Shown: piece by piece, positions 43,226 to 55,126 of the stretch
Layout: the number at the start of each line of letters is the position of its first letter
Position numbering within the stretch: position 1 is the stretch's first letter
From: Actinopolyspora halophila DSM 43834
GTDB lineage: Bacteria > Actinomycetota > Actinomycetes > Mycobacteriales > Pseudonocardiaceae
Length of the DNA stretch: 64,000 bases
Reading direction: 5' to 3'
Assembly (NCBI RefSeq): GCF_000371785.1
Contig: NZ_AQUI01000002.1
Location: 2,521,276-2,585,275 of the forward strand
The notes under the pieces: model-generated
Told to the model about the DNA's origin: nothing
Database searches by the model: none
Seen by the model: the letters and a program-made list of their open reading frames with translations, nothing else
Program-made: the position numbers and the translations under genes

Positions 43226-43702
43226 GTGCGCGCGCGCGATGAGAACGCGACGAACGAGTCCAGCACACTGGCCAAGCGGCTGCGCGCACTCTTCGACACC
43301 GTGCGTTACCACGACCGCCGCGGAAAATGGAAACCCTACAGCACGAAATTCGCGGCCGAGTCGATCAGCGCCGATCCCGAACACCCCACCACGATCGGGG
43401 CCAACTACCTCGACGGATTACGCAACGGCAGGCACACCAATCCGTCCGCGGATGTGCTGCGTGCCATCGCGAAGTTCTTCAACGACCGCCGCCACTCCGA
43501 AACCGCGCCGGTGACGGTGGATTACCTGCTCGGATCGGAAAGCGACGCCGACCGGGTCCTGCGGGCGAAACTGCAGGAGCACCGGGTGCGTGCCATAGCC
43601 ATGCGTGCGGGTGAGCTCGATGCCGGGATGCAGGATCAGGTTCTGGACATGCTGGAAATGCTCGACGACCCCCCGGCGCAGCAGGACCGGAGTTCGGACT
43701 GA
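43226..43702 (+). CDS. EspR-like XRE family DNA-binding protein
   Basis: 158 residues. The N-terminal helix-turn-helix (LAKRLRALFDTVRYHD, NYLDGLRNGRHTNPSADVLR, IAKFFN) and the C-terminal dimerisation helices (RAIAMRAGELDAGMQDQVLDM) follow the pattern of Mycobacterium tuberculosis EspR, a nucleoid-associated regulator of ESX-1 and cell wall genes. The GTG start has GAAAGGA upstream. It is the only clear gene between the two IS5-family copies. Such proteins are common as small regulators in Pseudonocardiales; its targets are unknown. Confidence 0.78.
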   Translation: MRARDENATNESSTLAKRLRALFDTVRYHDRRGKWKPYSTKFAAESISADPEHPTTIGANYLDGLRNGRHTNPSADVLRAIAKFFNDRRHSETAPVTVDYLLGSESDADRVLRAKLQEHRVRAIAMRAGELDAGMQDQVLDMLEMLDDPPAQQDRSSD

Positions 43703-43801
43703 GCTCCGGCGGATGACTACCGCCGGGTCCGGGCAAGGGAACGTCGAGACCGGGAACGTACTCGTCGGGATCCTACCGTCTGGTGCAGACCGCTTACGTC
43801 T

Positions 43802-44085
43802 TCACTGAACCGCCGCTCCGTCTCGCGGGCTTTCGACCGGGGAAGGGTCAGTAGGGTGCAGGTGGTGTAACCCCGGCAGTAGCGGTAGCTCCCGCAGCTT
43901 CTGCGGAATCACCGGCAGCGTTCGCAGCAAACCATCGCGAGGAGCCCCTCTGCATCGATCGGAAAACAAACCCCGTCGCTTTCGAACACCGACTCGGGGG
44001 CGAAGGATTTTTCCGAAGCCGACGGGGGGACATTATCAGCGGAAAAAACGGGTGCAAAGTCACTCGAAAGTGGATCTTTTATCAT
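43802..44085 (-). CDS. possible small peptide gene, perhaps frameshifted
   Basis: From the ATG at 44085 the frame reads MIKDPLSSDFAPVF, continues DGVCFPIDAEGLL and stops at 43909 after a Cys cluster (MVCCERCR), 58 residues. A second frame takes over with protein-like sequence (DGLLRTLPVIPQKLRELP) to a stop at 43802, so a frameshift near 43930 could join them into about 95 residues. An inverted repeat ATTGT-N7-ACAAT (44129-44145) lies upstream. I do not recognise the product. The rest of the 43703-44275 interval holds nothing else I can support. Confidence 0.28.
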
Positions 44086-44275
44086 CGGCTGTCGGGGTGT
44101 TTCCGTGCGGGAATCACCGTTTCGGACGATTGTTCCGAACACAATGTGATCGACAATCCGCCTTTCGGGGGTCTTCGGTGGACAAGTGCGTGATTCGTGA
44201 CACGGGAAATCGGTTCTCCCGGTGGGCCGTCGGAGTGGTCCTCCATTGGTGGAAGCTGGCACGATCGGGTATTTA

Positions 44276-45138
44276 CAGGGTGTCTTGATAGGCGGGTTAA
44301 GGGTGCTGGCATGATGATCATCGATGGATGATCTGTCGCGTCGGTTGGTGCCGGATGAGTTGTGGGACATCGCAGCACCACTGCTTCCCGAACACGGGGT
44401 GCGTCACCAGGGCGGTGGGCGCCGCAGGGCCAGCGATCGTTCCGTATTCACGGCCATCGTGTTCGTGCTGACCAGCGGGTGTTCCTGGCGGCAACTGCCA
44501 CCCTCGTTCGGGGTCAGTGTGCCCACCGCGCACCGGCGTTTTCAGGAGTGGACCCAGGCCGGGGTATGGCGGCGGCTGCACCGGGCCGTGCTCGACGAAC
44601 TCGGCTCGGCCGGGGACCTCGACTGGGAACGAGCGATCGTGGACGGCGCCAGCGTTCGCGCGAAAAAAGGGGAACCGCAACCGGACCCAACCCCGTCGAC
44701 CGCGGCAAGAGCGGCTCGAAACTGCACATCCTGACCGAGGCGGGCGGGCTCCCGCTGGCCGTGGCGGTATCCGGGGCCAACACCCACGACATGAACGCGT
44801 TGAAACCCCTGGTGCACGCCATCCCGGCCGTGCGCTCACGCCGCGGCCCCCGACGGCGCAGGCCGGCCAAGCTGCATGCCGACAAAGGCTACGACTACGA
44901 ACACCTGCGCACATGGCTGCGCGACCGCAACATCGTCCCGCGGATCGCCCGTGTCGGCGTCGAGTCCCACGCCCGCCTGGGCCGGTATCGGTGGCGCGTT
45001 GAACGCACCTTTGCTTGGTTGTTCACCTACCGCCGTCTGGCCGTGCGGTGGGAACGCACAGCCAGCAACCTCGCAGGAATGCTGACCCTGGCCGCCGCGA
45101 TCACCTGCTACAAACACCTCGCCAAATGAGACGACCTC
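44276..45138 (+). mobile_element. IS5-family (IS427-like) element, copy 2
   Basis: 863 bp, identical in sequence and orientation to the copy at 42189-43051, and flanked by TTA on both sides (44273-44275 and 45139-45141). Identity of the copies points to recent duplication. The unit from one IS to the other is a potential composite transposon carrying the EspR-like gene. Confidence 0.88.
44324..45129 (+). CDS. IS5-family transposase made by -1 frameshifting, copy 2
   Basis: The same two-frame arrangement as copy 1: first frame 44324-44734, second frame ending at 45129, joined at the slippery A6G4 run near 44665. All catalytic motifs (DGAS, HADKG, RVERTF) are present. The stop lies about 10 bases from the IS end. 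Confidence 0.85.
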
Positions 45139-45248
45139 TTAGTGTCGGGAGGGCTTTCGAGCAGTGGGAGCCGGTATATCGAGAACTTCGAGCGTGTGTC
45201 GACAGAGGCGACGACGGCGAGAGGCCGACGCCGGAGAGGACAAAGCGG

Positions 45249-45517
45249 TGAAGTGGAATCTGCGGCTCGTGGCGGCGCACCGCGGTATCTGGAAAGCCGG
45301 TGAACTGCAGAACCGGTTGGCCGAACACGGGTTGCACGTCTCCGCGGGAAAACTGTCGGGGCTGTGGTCCGGAACGCCGATCAGTCTGAAATTGTCCGAT
45401 TTGGATGTTATCTGCAGCGCATTGGACTGCGAGGTCGGAGAGTTGCTGACCCGGAAGCCGGAAGATCCGTCCCGGGAGGAACCACACGTGGTACCGCCCA
45501 GGACCCTGCCCACCTGA
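45249..45517 (+). CDS. XRE-like DNA-binding protein
   Basis: 89 residues. The sequence WNLRLVAAHRGIWKAGELQN, ISAGKLSG-like LHVSAGKLSGLWSGTPISL and KLSDLDVICSALDCEVGELL match the small Cro/C1-type regulators often found beside integrases and mobile elements in actinomycetes. The GTG start follows GGAGAGGACAAAGCG. It begins 110 bases after IS copy 2 and was possibly part of a mobile island. A short tail (DPSREEPHVVPPRTLPT) has no predicted structure. Confidence 0.72.
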
Positions 45518-45926
45518 ACCAGGGGGAGAGGGGCGAATGACTCTTTACGTCAGTGCTCGTTGTGGGGATGTGCCGCCGTGACGGTCGGTCCGGTCGATTA
45601 CCTGGTGGAGCAAGTTCGTGCTGGAGGAGGGGGCTCTGGGCAGCAACGACACTGCCGGACAAGTGTCCGTGATCGTCAGTGGTGTGCGACCGCGCGACGC
45701 TTGATTCCGTCACCGTGGCACTATTTGACTCCGTGGTCCGTCGGGACTCGACACGAGCACGAAACGGCACGCGAAATCCCGTCGACGGTCCGTAGTCCCC
45801 CTGTAGCGTGAAAATACAGCCGCACGATCCCGTGCGGTGCGACACTGCCCGTCGGCGGTGCTGCTCAAGTGAAGCTCCCCGTATCCATCCACCTTGCGGA
45901 GACGACGATGCCGGCGAGGAGAGAAC
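45518..45926. other. intergenic region with a tiny frame
   Basis: About 400 bases. A strong AGGGGGAG ribosome site precedes ATG at 45538, which reads only 14 codons. A GTG frame from 45578 starts with GPVDYLV, reminiscent of DUF6325 proteins, but then degenerates. I cannot support a gene here; it may hold a decayed one. Confidence 0.35.
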
Positions 45927-46949
45927 ATGGCAGAACCGGGGCTTCCCCACAGGTTCGTCCCGACCTCCACCTCGTGGACCAATGCCCACTGTGGTTGGGT
46001 TCTCGGGTTCTCCGAGAAGGACGCCACCACGCGAGCGACTCTGTTGCACACCGTCAACGGTGGACTGACCTGGCAACAGCGAGCAGCACCCGAGGTGACG
46101 GTGACTCCGTTCTCCGGACACGTCAGAGTGCACGCGGCCAACGAGAAGGACGTGCTGGTCACCAACGGCGAAGCCGTTTTCGCCACACACGACGCCGCGT
46201 CGAGCTGGCACCAGGTGGAGCTTCCCGACACACGTCCGCAGATTCTCGTCGGAGCCGTGGACTCCGGCCCGAGCGCCGCGTACGCCGTGATCACCTCGGG
46301 TCCCGACGAGGACAGACGAACCCGACTGTTCAGCTCCCCGGTTTCCGAGACACGCTGGGCACCTGTGCCGGAACTCGAGCTCGCCGGGCCGAGTGGTGGT
46401 TCGGTGGTCGTATCCGACGAGGCGGCTTTCGTGACCCTGGGTGGTGGCGAGGCGGCGGGACGCTACTGGACCACCGAAGACGGTCGGCATTGGCGGGAGA
46501 AGGCGCCACCGTGCCCCGAGGTGAACATGGCCCCCTGGCTCGCGCTGCCGCCCGGGGACTACGCCGCGGTTTTCGCGCTGTGCGGCCACCAGGCGGACCA
46601 GCCTCCCGGGCACACCTACAAGGACCTGAAGTGCTCGATGAACGGCGCGCCGTTCGAGGCGCTCGGAAGAGCCCCCGCACCCGGAATAACACGTGGTCTC
46701 GCCGTTCCCACTCCGCTTTCGGCGCTGGTGAGTTCCGTGGGAGGCGGATTCGGCTTCCTGTTCCGCTCCACGGATGCCGGGGACAGTTGGGAAACGGCGC
46801 TACGTCGGGAGCCGCCCTCGTTGCTCGACCTGGACTTCCAGGATCCCGTGCACGGAGTGGTTGTCCACGGTTCCGGCACGGGGGAGCACGGAGCGGTGCT
46901 GCGCACCATCGACGGCGGAGCGAGTTGGCAGGAACTGCCGTTGGAGTAG
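45927..46949 (+). CDS. BNR/YCF48-like beta-propeller protein
   Basis: 340 residues with repeated sialidase-type Asp-box-like motifs: LLHTVNGGLTWQQR, FATHDAASSWHQV, YWTTEDGRHWRE, FRSTDAGDSWETA and LRTIDGGASWQEL. These spaced S/T-x-D-x-G-x-x-W signatures predict a six- or seven-bladed propeller as in photosystem II stability factor-like proteins. There is no signal peptide and no sialidase catalytic residues are evident, so a binding or structural role is likely. GGAGAG precedes the ATG. It is convergent with marR. Confidence 0.78.
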   Translation: MAEPGLPHRFVPTSTSWTNAHCGWVLGFSEKDATTRATLLHTVNGGLTWQQRAAPEVTVTPFSGHVRVHAANEKDVLVTNGEAVFATHDAASSWHQVELPDTRPQILVGAVDSGPSAAYAVITSGPDEDRRTRLFSSPVSETRWAPVPELELAGPSGGSVVVSDEAAFVTLGGGEAAGRYWTTEDGRHWREKAPPCPEVNMAPWLALPPGDYAAVFALCGHQADQPPGHTYKDLKCSMNGAPFEALGRAPAPGITRGLAVPTPLSALVSSVGGGFGFLFRSTDAGDSWETALRREPPSLLDLDFQDPVHGVVVHGSGTGEHGAVLRTIDGGASWQELPLE

Positions 46950-46982
46950 GGGAACGGGCCGCCGCGAGTCGACGGCGGTTCT

Positions 46983-47471
46983 TCACTCGGCACGTCCGGT
47001 GATGCCCGACTTGTGTGCCGAGTGCGGATCCAGCTCGGTGGTCAACCGCTCCAGTGCGGGCACGGCCCTGGCCAGGGCGTCGCGGTCCTCGGCGGAGAGA
47101 CCGGACATCGCCTGTTCCAGCGCGGTTCTGCTGGCCGTGTCGTAACGGTTCAACAGCTGCTGCGCGGTGGTGGTCACCGACAGGTTCACGGTGCGCAGGT
47201 CGCTCCGCGAGTTCTGCCTGTCGATCAGCCCTGCTGCGCTCATCGTCCGTACGAGATTGCTGACCGTGGCGGGAGAGGTGCGCAGCCGTTCCGCTGCGGC
47301 CTTGGTGCCCATGGGGCCTTCGGCGGACAGTGCGCGCAGTAGTTCGATCTGGGCTTCGGGCAGGTCCGGGAGGTCCTCGGCGGTCCTGGTGGAACGCAGC
47401 ACGGCCCTGCGCAGGGGGCCGAGCAGACGACTGAGCGAGGTGGCGATGTCCATCGGTTCATCGTGCCACAT
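46983..47471 (-). CDS. MarR family regulator of padC
   Basis: 162 residues with a MarR winged helix: PEAQIELLRALSAEGPMGTK, AAERLRTSPATVSNLVRTM, AGLIDRQNSRSDLRTVNLSV. Start is ATG at 47471 or ATG at 47453, with no ribosome site for either. The promoter carries the same sequence element as that of padC, 4.2 kb away on the other side of a transposon. The two genes are divergent, so they were probably neighbours sharing an operator region before the insertion. Phenolic acids are the likely inducers, by analogy with padC repressors. Confidence 0.82.
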   Translation of the reverse strand: MWHDEPMDIATSLSRLLGPLRRAVLRSTRTAEDLPDLPEAQIELLRALSAEGPMGTKAAAERLRTSPATVSNLVRTMSAAGLIDRQNSRSDLRTVNLSVTTTAQQLLNRYDTASRTALEQAMSGLSAEDRDALARAVPALERLTTELDPHSAHKSGITGRAE

Positions 47472-47498
47472 TTAAGTTTGTGGCAAAATTAATTTGCT
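47472..47498. promoter_or_regulatory. MarR operator at the marR promoter
   Basis: TTAAGTTTGTGGCAAAATTAA followed by TTTGC. It contains TTTG-TGG-CAAA and is nearly the same as 51686-51719 upstream of padC. It directly abuts the marR start, fitting autorepression. Confidence 0.65.
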
Positions 47499-47689
47499 GT
47501 ACCCCTGCGCGCCCTGACATGACGGGCCTGCCGGACGAATCCGGCCGCACCTCGGCCGCTCCTTCGTCCCGCGTTCTTGTTCGTCCCCTCCTTCAGGAAG
47601 TCACCGTGACGCAACGAGAGCCCAGAGGGGAGGGATGACTCGCAGAAGGCCTCGGTGGCCGCACGGCCGTGATCACCCTCTCGAAGGAG

Positions 47690-47727
47690 GCCCCGTACTC
47701 CTGAAGCTGTCCTGAGGGGCAGAGTAG
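47690..47727 (+). repeat. left terminal inverted repeat of second Tn3-family element
   Basis: The inner 32 bases (47696-47727), starting TACTCCTGAAGCTGTCC, are the exact reverse complement of 51533-51564. The outer six match at four positions. The region 47499-47689 between this and the marR operator shows no gene. Confidence 0.85.
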
Positions 47728-47766
47728 AGCGATCCCGGTGAGGTGCTGGCCTGGAGGCTCGATAGC

Positions 47767-50630
<2,864 letters not shown>

Positions 50631-50676
50631 GGGATCGGTTTGCGAGACCCGAGCTGCACCGTCGTAGCCTTACCTT

Positions 50677-50745
50677 GTGCTCGGGCTCGGGTTTCCCGTG
50701 CTCGGCGTGACCGACATGGATCGCGCTGTCAACTTCTGGACGTAA
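50677..50745 (+). pseudogene. N-terminal fragment of a VOC/glyoxalase family protein
   Basis: A 22-codon frame, [19 protein letters not shown] then stop, is the classic first strand and helix of a VOC domain (VLGVxDxxRAxxFW). Nothing of the remaining domain follows, only about 60 bases before the next gene. It is a truncated remnant carried within the transposon. Confidence 0.6.
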
Positions 50746-50805
50746 AGATGTCAACCTCGACTGGCCCCAGAGTGACGGCCTGAGGTGGACCCGCTCGAGC
50801 TCCCT

Positions 50806-51345
50806 TCAGACTGACGGTTGTTGGTCGAGCAGCCCGACGAGGTCGGCGCTGTAGGCGACCATCCAGCTGGGGTCGATGCGATACCAGACGTTCTCGTCCC
50901 AGAACGGATCGTCGCCGTCGGCGTCGTAGTGGTTGACGAGGTAGTCGCGGACGGTCGGCCAAGTCGGGTCGCTGCTCGTCCCCTCGGGGTTCAGCGGAAC
51001 GGCGTGTCCATGCGTGAAAATGCCGAGCTGCTCGCCGCGCATGAAGGTCGCGCTGATTCCGGGCCGCGCCGCGAGATGACGGGCTTTAGCGGCCTGACGG
51101 TGGGTGCCGACGATCCAACGGCCGTGCAGGAGGTGCCCGTCGGCGCCGCTGATGCGTGGCTCACCGCGCCGGGTGACCGTGGCAATGGCCAGGGTGCACA
51201 TGCCTTGGCAGACTCGGACGACCTGCTCGGCGTCCAAGGTGCTTTGACCTGGCCGGATGATCGACTTGAGATGGCTGCTGGAGCCAGCCCAAGACGTGTC
51301 GAGCAGGACTTGGAGGCTGCGGAGCTCGTCGGGAGTTTCGAACAT
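50806..51345 (-). CDS. pyridoxamine 5'-phosphate oxidase-like FMN-binding protein
   Basis: 179 residues of the split-barrel flavin fold: VVRVCQGMCTLAIATVTRRG, PRISGADGHLLHGRWIVGTH, ARHLAARPGISATFMRG and the C-terminal NVWYRIDPSWMVAYSADLVG. Members bind FMN or F420 or haem and reduce small substrates; function here is unknown. It is transcribed towards tnpA and is an intact passenger of a decayed transposon. The ATG at 51345 fits the family length. A hairpin lies upstream at 51463-51479. Confidence 0.75.
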   Translation of the reverse strand: MFETPDELRSLQVLLDTSWAGSSSHLKSIIRPGQSTLDAEQVVRVCQGMCTLAIATVTRRGEPRISGADGHLLHGRWIVGTHRQAAKARHLAARPGISATFMRGEQLGIFTHGHAVPLNPEGTSSDPTWPTVRDYLVNHYDADGDDPFWDENVWYRIDPSWMVAYSADLVGLLDQQPSV

Positions 51346-51462
51346 TCGGCTAGTTAATCAGCTCCCACCGACAAAAGCGCCTGTTCGCCGATGCGGGTTA
51401 GCTGGGCAGCGACTCTCTCACCTCTCACCAAGGCCAACCGGCGAGCGGAGACTCTCGTGTTA

Positions 51463-51479
51463 GGGCGCGTTGAGCGCCC
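51463..51479. terminator. short GC hairpin inside the transposon
   Basis: GGGCGC-GTTGA-GCGCCC forms a perfect 6-bp stem with a 5-base loop. It lies upstream of the PPOX-like gene and could insulate it from outside transcription; the role is uncertain. Confidence 0.35.
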
Positions 51480-51532
51480 GTAAGGGGACCCGGCCGCGCG
51501 ACGCCGCACTCCTCACCGGCTGACCCGCCGAC

Positions 51533-51570
51533 CTACTCTGCCCCTCAGGACAGCTTCAGGAGTAAAGGGC
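51533..51570 (-). repeat. right terminal inverted repeat of second Tn3-family element
   Basis: The mirror of 47690-47727. Its inner 32 bases are an exact reverse complement and its outer bases differ at two positions. Confidence 0.85.
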
Positions 51571-51685
51571 CGAGGGGCGGCAGTTGAGGCCTTGGTGCGG
51601 CAACGGTGGTGTGTTCCCTCTCGGGCCGCCTGGCGAGACGAGATCGCCGCGTGGTTCGTCGTGCAGTGGCCGACTGTGTCGCATC

Positions 51686-51719
51686 TTAAGTTTGCTGCAA
51701 AACTAATTTGTAGCAAAAT
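51686..51719. promoter_or_regulatory. MarR operator at the padC promoter
   Basis: Two motifs in tandem, TTTGCTGCAAA and TTTGTAGCAAA, with starts 16 bases apart. The first is a perfect 5-1-5 palindrome. The stretch TTAAGTTTG-N2-GCAAAA-N3-ATTTG-type is shared with the marR promoter at 47472-47498. Confidence 0.7.
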
Positions 51720-51756
51720 GAAGATGTCAGCGCAACGAAACGACAGGAGATGCACG

Positions 51757-52275
51757 ATGACAGCCGTGTCCTCGGCGGCCCCCACTCAGGACCTGACCGG
51801 CATACTCGGAAAACACTTCATCTACACCTACGACAACGGTTGGCAGTACGAGATGTACGTGAAGGACTCCGCGACGATCGACTACCGCATCCACAGCGGA
51901 ATGGTCGGTGGCCGCTGGGTCAAGGACCAACCCGTCGACCTCGTCCGGCTCGGGCAGGACAGCTACAAGGTGTCCTGGAACGAACCCACGGGAACTTCGG
52001 TCAGCGTCAACGTGCTACTCGACGAACGGCGGCTGCACGGTGTGATCTTCTTCCCCCAGTGGGTTCACCAGTACCCGGAACGCACCGTGTGCTTCCAGAA
52101 CGACCACCTGGGCGAGATGGCACGATACCGCGACCAGGGGCCCACCTATCCGATCTACACCGTCCCCGAGTTCGCGGCGATCACTTTCCTGGAGGACCGC
52201 GGCGAGAACGACGAGGACGTCGTCGCGGAGCCCCCCGAGGAACTTCCCGAGGGCTACGCCGCGCGCGTCAACTGA
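51757..52275 (+). CDS. padC: phenolic acid decarboxylase
   Basis: 172 residues closely matching the PadC family: [73 protein letters not shown] and [14 protein letters not shown]. The paired Tyr (YTY), the Arg in YRIHSG and the Glu in WNEPTG are the known catalytic residues. The enzyme non-oxidatively decarboxylates ferulate and p-coumarate to vinyl phenols, detoxifying plant phenolics. CAGGAGA precedes the ATG. It is controlled by operator copies shared with marR across the inserted transposon. Confidence 0.93.
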   Translation: MTAVSSAAPTQDLTGILGKHFIYTYDNGWQYEMYVKDSATIDYRIHSGMVGGRWVKDQPVDLVRLGQDSYKVSWNEPTGTSVSVNVLLDERRLHGVIFFPQWVHQYPERTVCFQNDHLGEMARYRDQGPTYPIYTVPEFAAITFLEDRGENDEDVVAEPPEELPEGYAARVN

Positions 52276-52451
52276 GGTCGTCACCACCCCGGAGACGGGT
52301 CTTCGAACTCGCCGATCCCCGTCGATTCGGACGGCTCATGAACGAGAGCGGAATGCTATACGGTTTTGGTGGCTCACCGTCGCGCCCGGGGTAGCGGCTC
52401 GCCAGGTGAACCGGGACTTCGACGCATCCGACCCGGAGATCACGAATATTC

Positions 52452-54734
52452 ATGACCGACACCACGGACGGCACCACCTCGCCTCCGGAGAAACTCGTAG
52501 CCGCCCTCACGCTCGAGGAGAAGGCCGCGCTCACCAGTGGGGAAGGGTTCTGGCACACCACCCCCGTCGAACGGTTGAGTCTGCCCTCGATCGTGCTCAC
52601 GGACGGCCCACACGGGGTTCGCAAACAGTCCGGCAACGGTGATCACCTCGGGCTCGAGGACAGCGTCCCGGCCACGTGCTTCCCTCCGGCCGTGGCCATG
52701 GGGGCCGCCTTCGACCCGGAACTGCTGGAACGCGTCGGTCGGGCCCTCGGCGCGGAGGCACGTGCCGCGGGGGTTCACGTGTTGCTCGGTCCCGGTCTCA
52801 ACATCAAACGTTCCCCGTTGTGCGGACGCAACTTCGAGTACCTCTCCGAGGACCCGATCGTGAGCGGTGTGCTGGCGAGTGCGCTCGTGCGCGGCCTGCA
52901 GAGCCAGGGGGTCGGCGCCTCGCCGAAGCACTTCGCCGCCAACAACCAGGAACACGACCGGATGCGGGTCAGTGCCGACATCGACGAGCGACCGTTGCGC
53001 GAGATCTACCTGCGCGGTTTCGAACGCGTCGTCACCGACGAACAGCCCTGGACCGTCATGTGCTCGTACAACCGCGTCAACGGCGTCTACGCCGCCGAGA
53101 ACTCGTGGTTGCTCGACACGGTGCTGCGGCAGGAATGGGGATTCGACGGACTCGTCGTGTCCGACTGGGGCGCGGTGAACGAACGCGCAGCCGCCCTCGG
53201 CGCGGGACTCGACCTGGAGATGCCAGCCAGCGGCGGGGAAACCGACGAGCGACTCGTCACGGCCGTGCGTTCGGGAGAGCTCGACGAACACGCGCTGGAC
53301 ACGGCGGCTTCCCGCGTGGTGCACCTGGTCGAACGCACCACGGACCCGGGATCCCACGAGGCGCAGGAGCCCGATCTCCACGCGCACCACGAACTCGCCC
53401 GCGAGGTGGCCGGGCGCAGTGTCGTGCTGCTGAAGAACGCGGACGGGGTGCTGCCGTTGGCCGCGGAGACCTCCGTCGCCGTCATCGGCGAGTTCGCCCG
53501 CACACCGCGCTATCAGGGCGCGGGCAGCTCGTTGATCAACCCGACCGCCTTGGACAGTGCGCTCGAAGCGCTACGCACCCGCGCCGGGACCGAGCACGTC
53601 ACCTTCGCCGCCGGTTTCGCCTTCGACGAGGCCGAGACCGACCAGGACTCGCTGCGCCGGGAAGCTGTCGAAGCCGCGGCCGACTCCGAGGTCGCCCTCG
53701 TGTTCCTCGGGCTGTCCGACTCGGCGGAATCCGAAGGCTACGACCGCGAGGACCTGCGGTTGCCCACCCCGCAGCTGGAACTTCTCGACGCCGTACTCGA
53801 AGTCAACCCGCGTACCGTGGTCGTGCTGTCCAACGGCAGTGTCGTGGACCCGGCGCCGTTCGTCGACCGGGTTTCCGCCCTGGTCGAGGGGTGGTTGCTC
53901 GGCCAGGCCGGCGGCGGGGCGCTGGCCGACGTGCTCTACGGCGACGTCAACCCCTCCGGGCGGCTCACCGAGACCGTCCCGATGCGTTTGCCCGACACCC
54001 CGGCTTTTCTCGACTTCCCCGGAGAACACGGTCACGTGCGCTACGGGGAGGGACTGTTCGTCGGGTACCGGTGGTACGACGCCAGGGACTTCTCCGTGCG
54101 ATTCCCGTTCGGCCACGGACTGTCCTACACGTCCTTCGCTTACTCGGACCTCGCGCTGCGGCCCCACGAGGCGGGAATAACGGTGCGTGCGACGGTCACC
54201 AACACCGGACAACGCGCGGGACGCGAAGTCGTGCAGGTCTACACGGGAGTGCCCGACTCCACGGTGACCCGTCCGCCGCGGGAACTCAAGGGCTTCGCGA
54301 GCGTCGAGCTGGCATCCGGACAGCAGCGCGAGGTGACGATCGAACTGCGCAGGCACGACCTGGCCCACTGGGACACCCGGCTCGACAACTGGGTGGTCGA
54401 GGGGGGCGAGTACACCGTCGCGGTGGGAGCTTCCAGCCGGGACATCCGGCTGGACGGGACGGTCGAAGTCACCGGTGACGAAACGCGCACACCGTTGACC
54501 CTGGAATCCTCCCTCGGGGAGCTGCTGCGTGACCCACAGGCTCGGCAGGTGCTGCAGCAGACGGTCGAACAGGCGGCCGGGGCGGATGCCCTCTCCGCCG
54601 CACTGAACGATCCGGGGCTGGTGAGCATGATGGAATCGTTCCCGCTGGACCGGCTGCCCATCTTCCTGGGACAGGAGTTCAGCCGTGAACGCATCGCCGC
54701 GCTGCTCGAGATCGTCAACGCGCAGCGCCGCTGA
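52452..54734 (+). CDS. glycoside hydrolase family 3 beta-glucosidase
   Basis: 760 residues. GH3 N-terminal TIM barrel: KHFAANNQEHDRMRVSADID (about 159) and the nucleophile Asp in GLVVSDWGAV (about 238). The GH3 C-terminal alpha/beta domain follows (VVLLKNADGVLPL), then an FnIII-like domain (VTNTGQRAGREVVQVYTG). This architecture fits retaining beta-glucosidases or related exo-acting enzymes. No signal peptide is present, so it should act in the cytoplasm on imported oligosaccharides or aryl glucosides. With padC upstream, release and removal of plant phenolics is a possible theme, but only by proximity. Confidence 0.9.
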   Translation: MTDTTDGTTSPPEKLVAALTLEEKAALTSGEGFWHTTPVERLSLPSIVLTDGPHGVRKQSGNGDHLGLEDSVPATCFPPAVAMGAAFDPELLERVGRALGAEARAAGVHVLLGPGLNIKRSPLCGRNFEYLSEDPIVSGVLASALVRGLQSQGVGASPKHFAANNQEHDRMRVSADIDERPLREIYLRGFERVVTDEQPWTVMCSYNRVNGVYAAENSWLLDTVLRQEWGFDGLVVSDWGAVNERAAALGAGLDLEMPASGGETDERLVTAVRSGELDEHALDTAASRVVHLVERTTDPGSHEAQEPDLHAHHELAREVAGRSVVLLKNADGVLPLAAETSVAVIGEFARTPRYQGAGSSLINPTALDSALEALRTRAGTEHVTFAAGFAFDEAETDQDSLRREAVEAAADSEVALVFLGLSDSAESEGYDREDLRLPTPQLELLDAVLEVNPRTVVVLSNGSVVDPAPFVDRVSALVEGWLLGQAGGGALADVLYGDVNPSGRLTETVPMRLPDTPAFLDFPGEHGHVRYGEGLFVGYRWYDARDFSVRFPFGHGLSYTSFAYSDLALRPHEAGITVRATVTNTGQRAGREVVQVYTGVPDSTVTRPPRELKGFASVELASGQQREVTIELRRHDLAHWDTRLDNWVVEGGEYTVAVGASSRDIRLDGTVEVTGDETRTPLTLESSLGELLRDPQARQVLQQTVEQAAGADALSAALNDPGLVSMMESFPLDRLPIFLGQEFSRERIAALLEIVNAQRR

Positions 54735-54849
54735 CCACTGACCACGTTGCCGCCCGGGGCGAACCCCCCGGGGACTCATCGCCCGGGGGAGCAGTGCCGG
54801 ACTCCGCGGCGAGGAATCGGTCCCGGTGGTGGCGCCCCCGGTTGATCGC

Positions 54850-55080
54850 GTGGAAGGAGGAGATCATCGTCGAAAGCGCTGCCTCGTTTGTCGGGGTAGG
54901 GCAGACGACGGTGGGCACGGCGATCGGTCACCGTCTCACGTTCAGCGTGCGGACGGTCGATAGCTCGGGGCAGGTCGTCGCGGCCGGTGAGATCGACCGG
55001 GCGATCGTGGATCGGGAACCGGTTCGTCACGGCTGCCTCCAAGTGGATCGGGAACCGGTTCGTCACGGCTGCCTCCAAGT
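54850..55080 (+). pseudogene. remnant of a FlK-like (hotdog) thioesterase
   Basis: One open frame reads WKEEIIVESAASFVGVGQTTVGTAI, in two parts, then GHRLTFSVRTVDSSGQVVAAG and EIDRAIVDREPV. The ends match FlK/thioesterase family proteins (GQTTVGT and RLTFxVxAxDxxG, VDRERF), but the 25-30 residues of the central hotdog strands between TTVGT and GHRLTF are missing. The C terminus is duplicated by a 36-bp tandem repeat. It is a deletion derivative and likely dead. Confidence 0.55.
55007..55078 (+). repeat. 36-bp tandem duplication
   Basis: Two perfect copies of a 36-bp unit (55007-55042 and 55043-55078), starting GTGGATCGGGAACCGG. In frame it repeats 12 residues (VDREPVRHGCLQ). Perfect identity suggests a recent slippage event. 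Confidence 0.9.
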
Positions 55081-55126
55081 CGAAACGGACCGCTGGCCGT
55101 CGTGGCAAAAGTTGCATACTTGGTGC

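Noticed and set aside
45538-45582. A 14-codon frame with a strong ribosome site after the XRE gene
   Set aside because: It is too short to separate from chance, and no overlapping frame completes it into a known protein.
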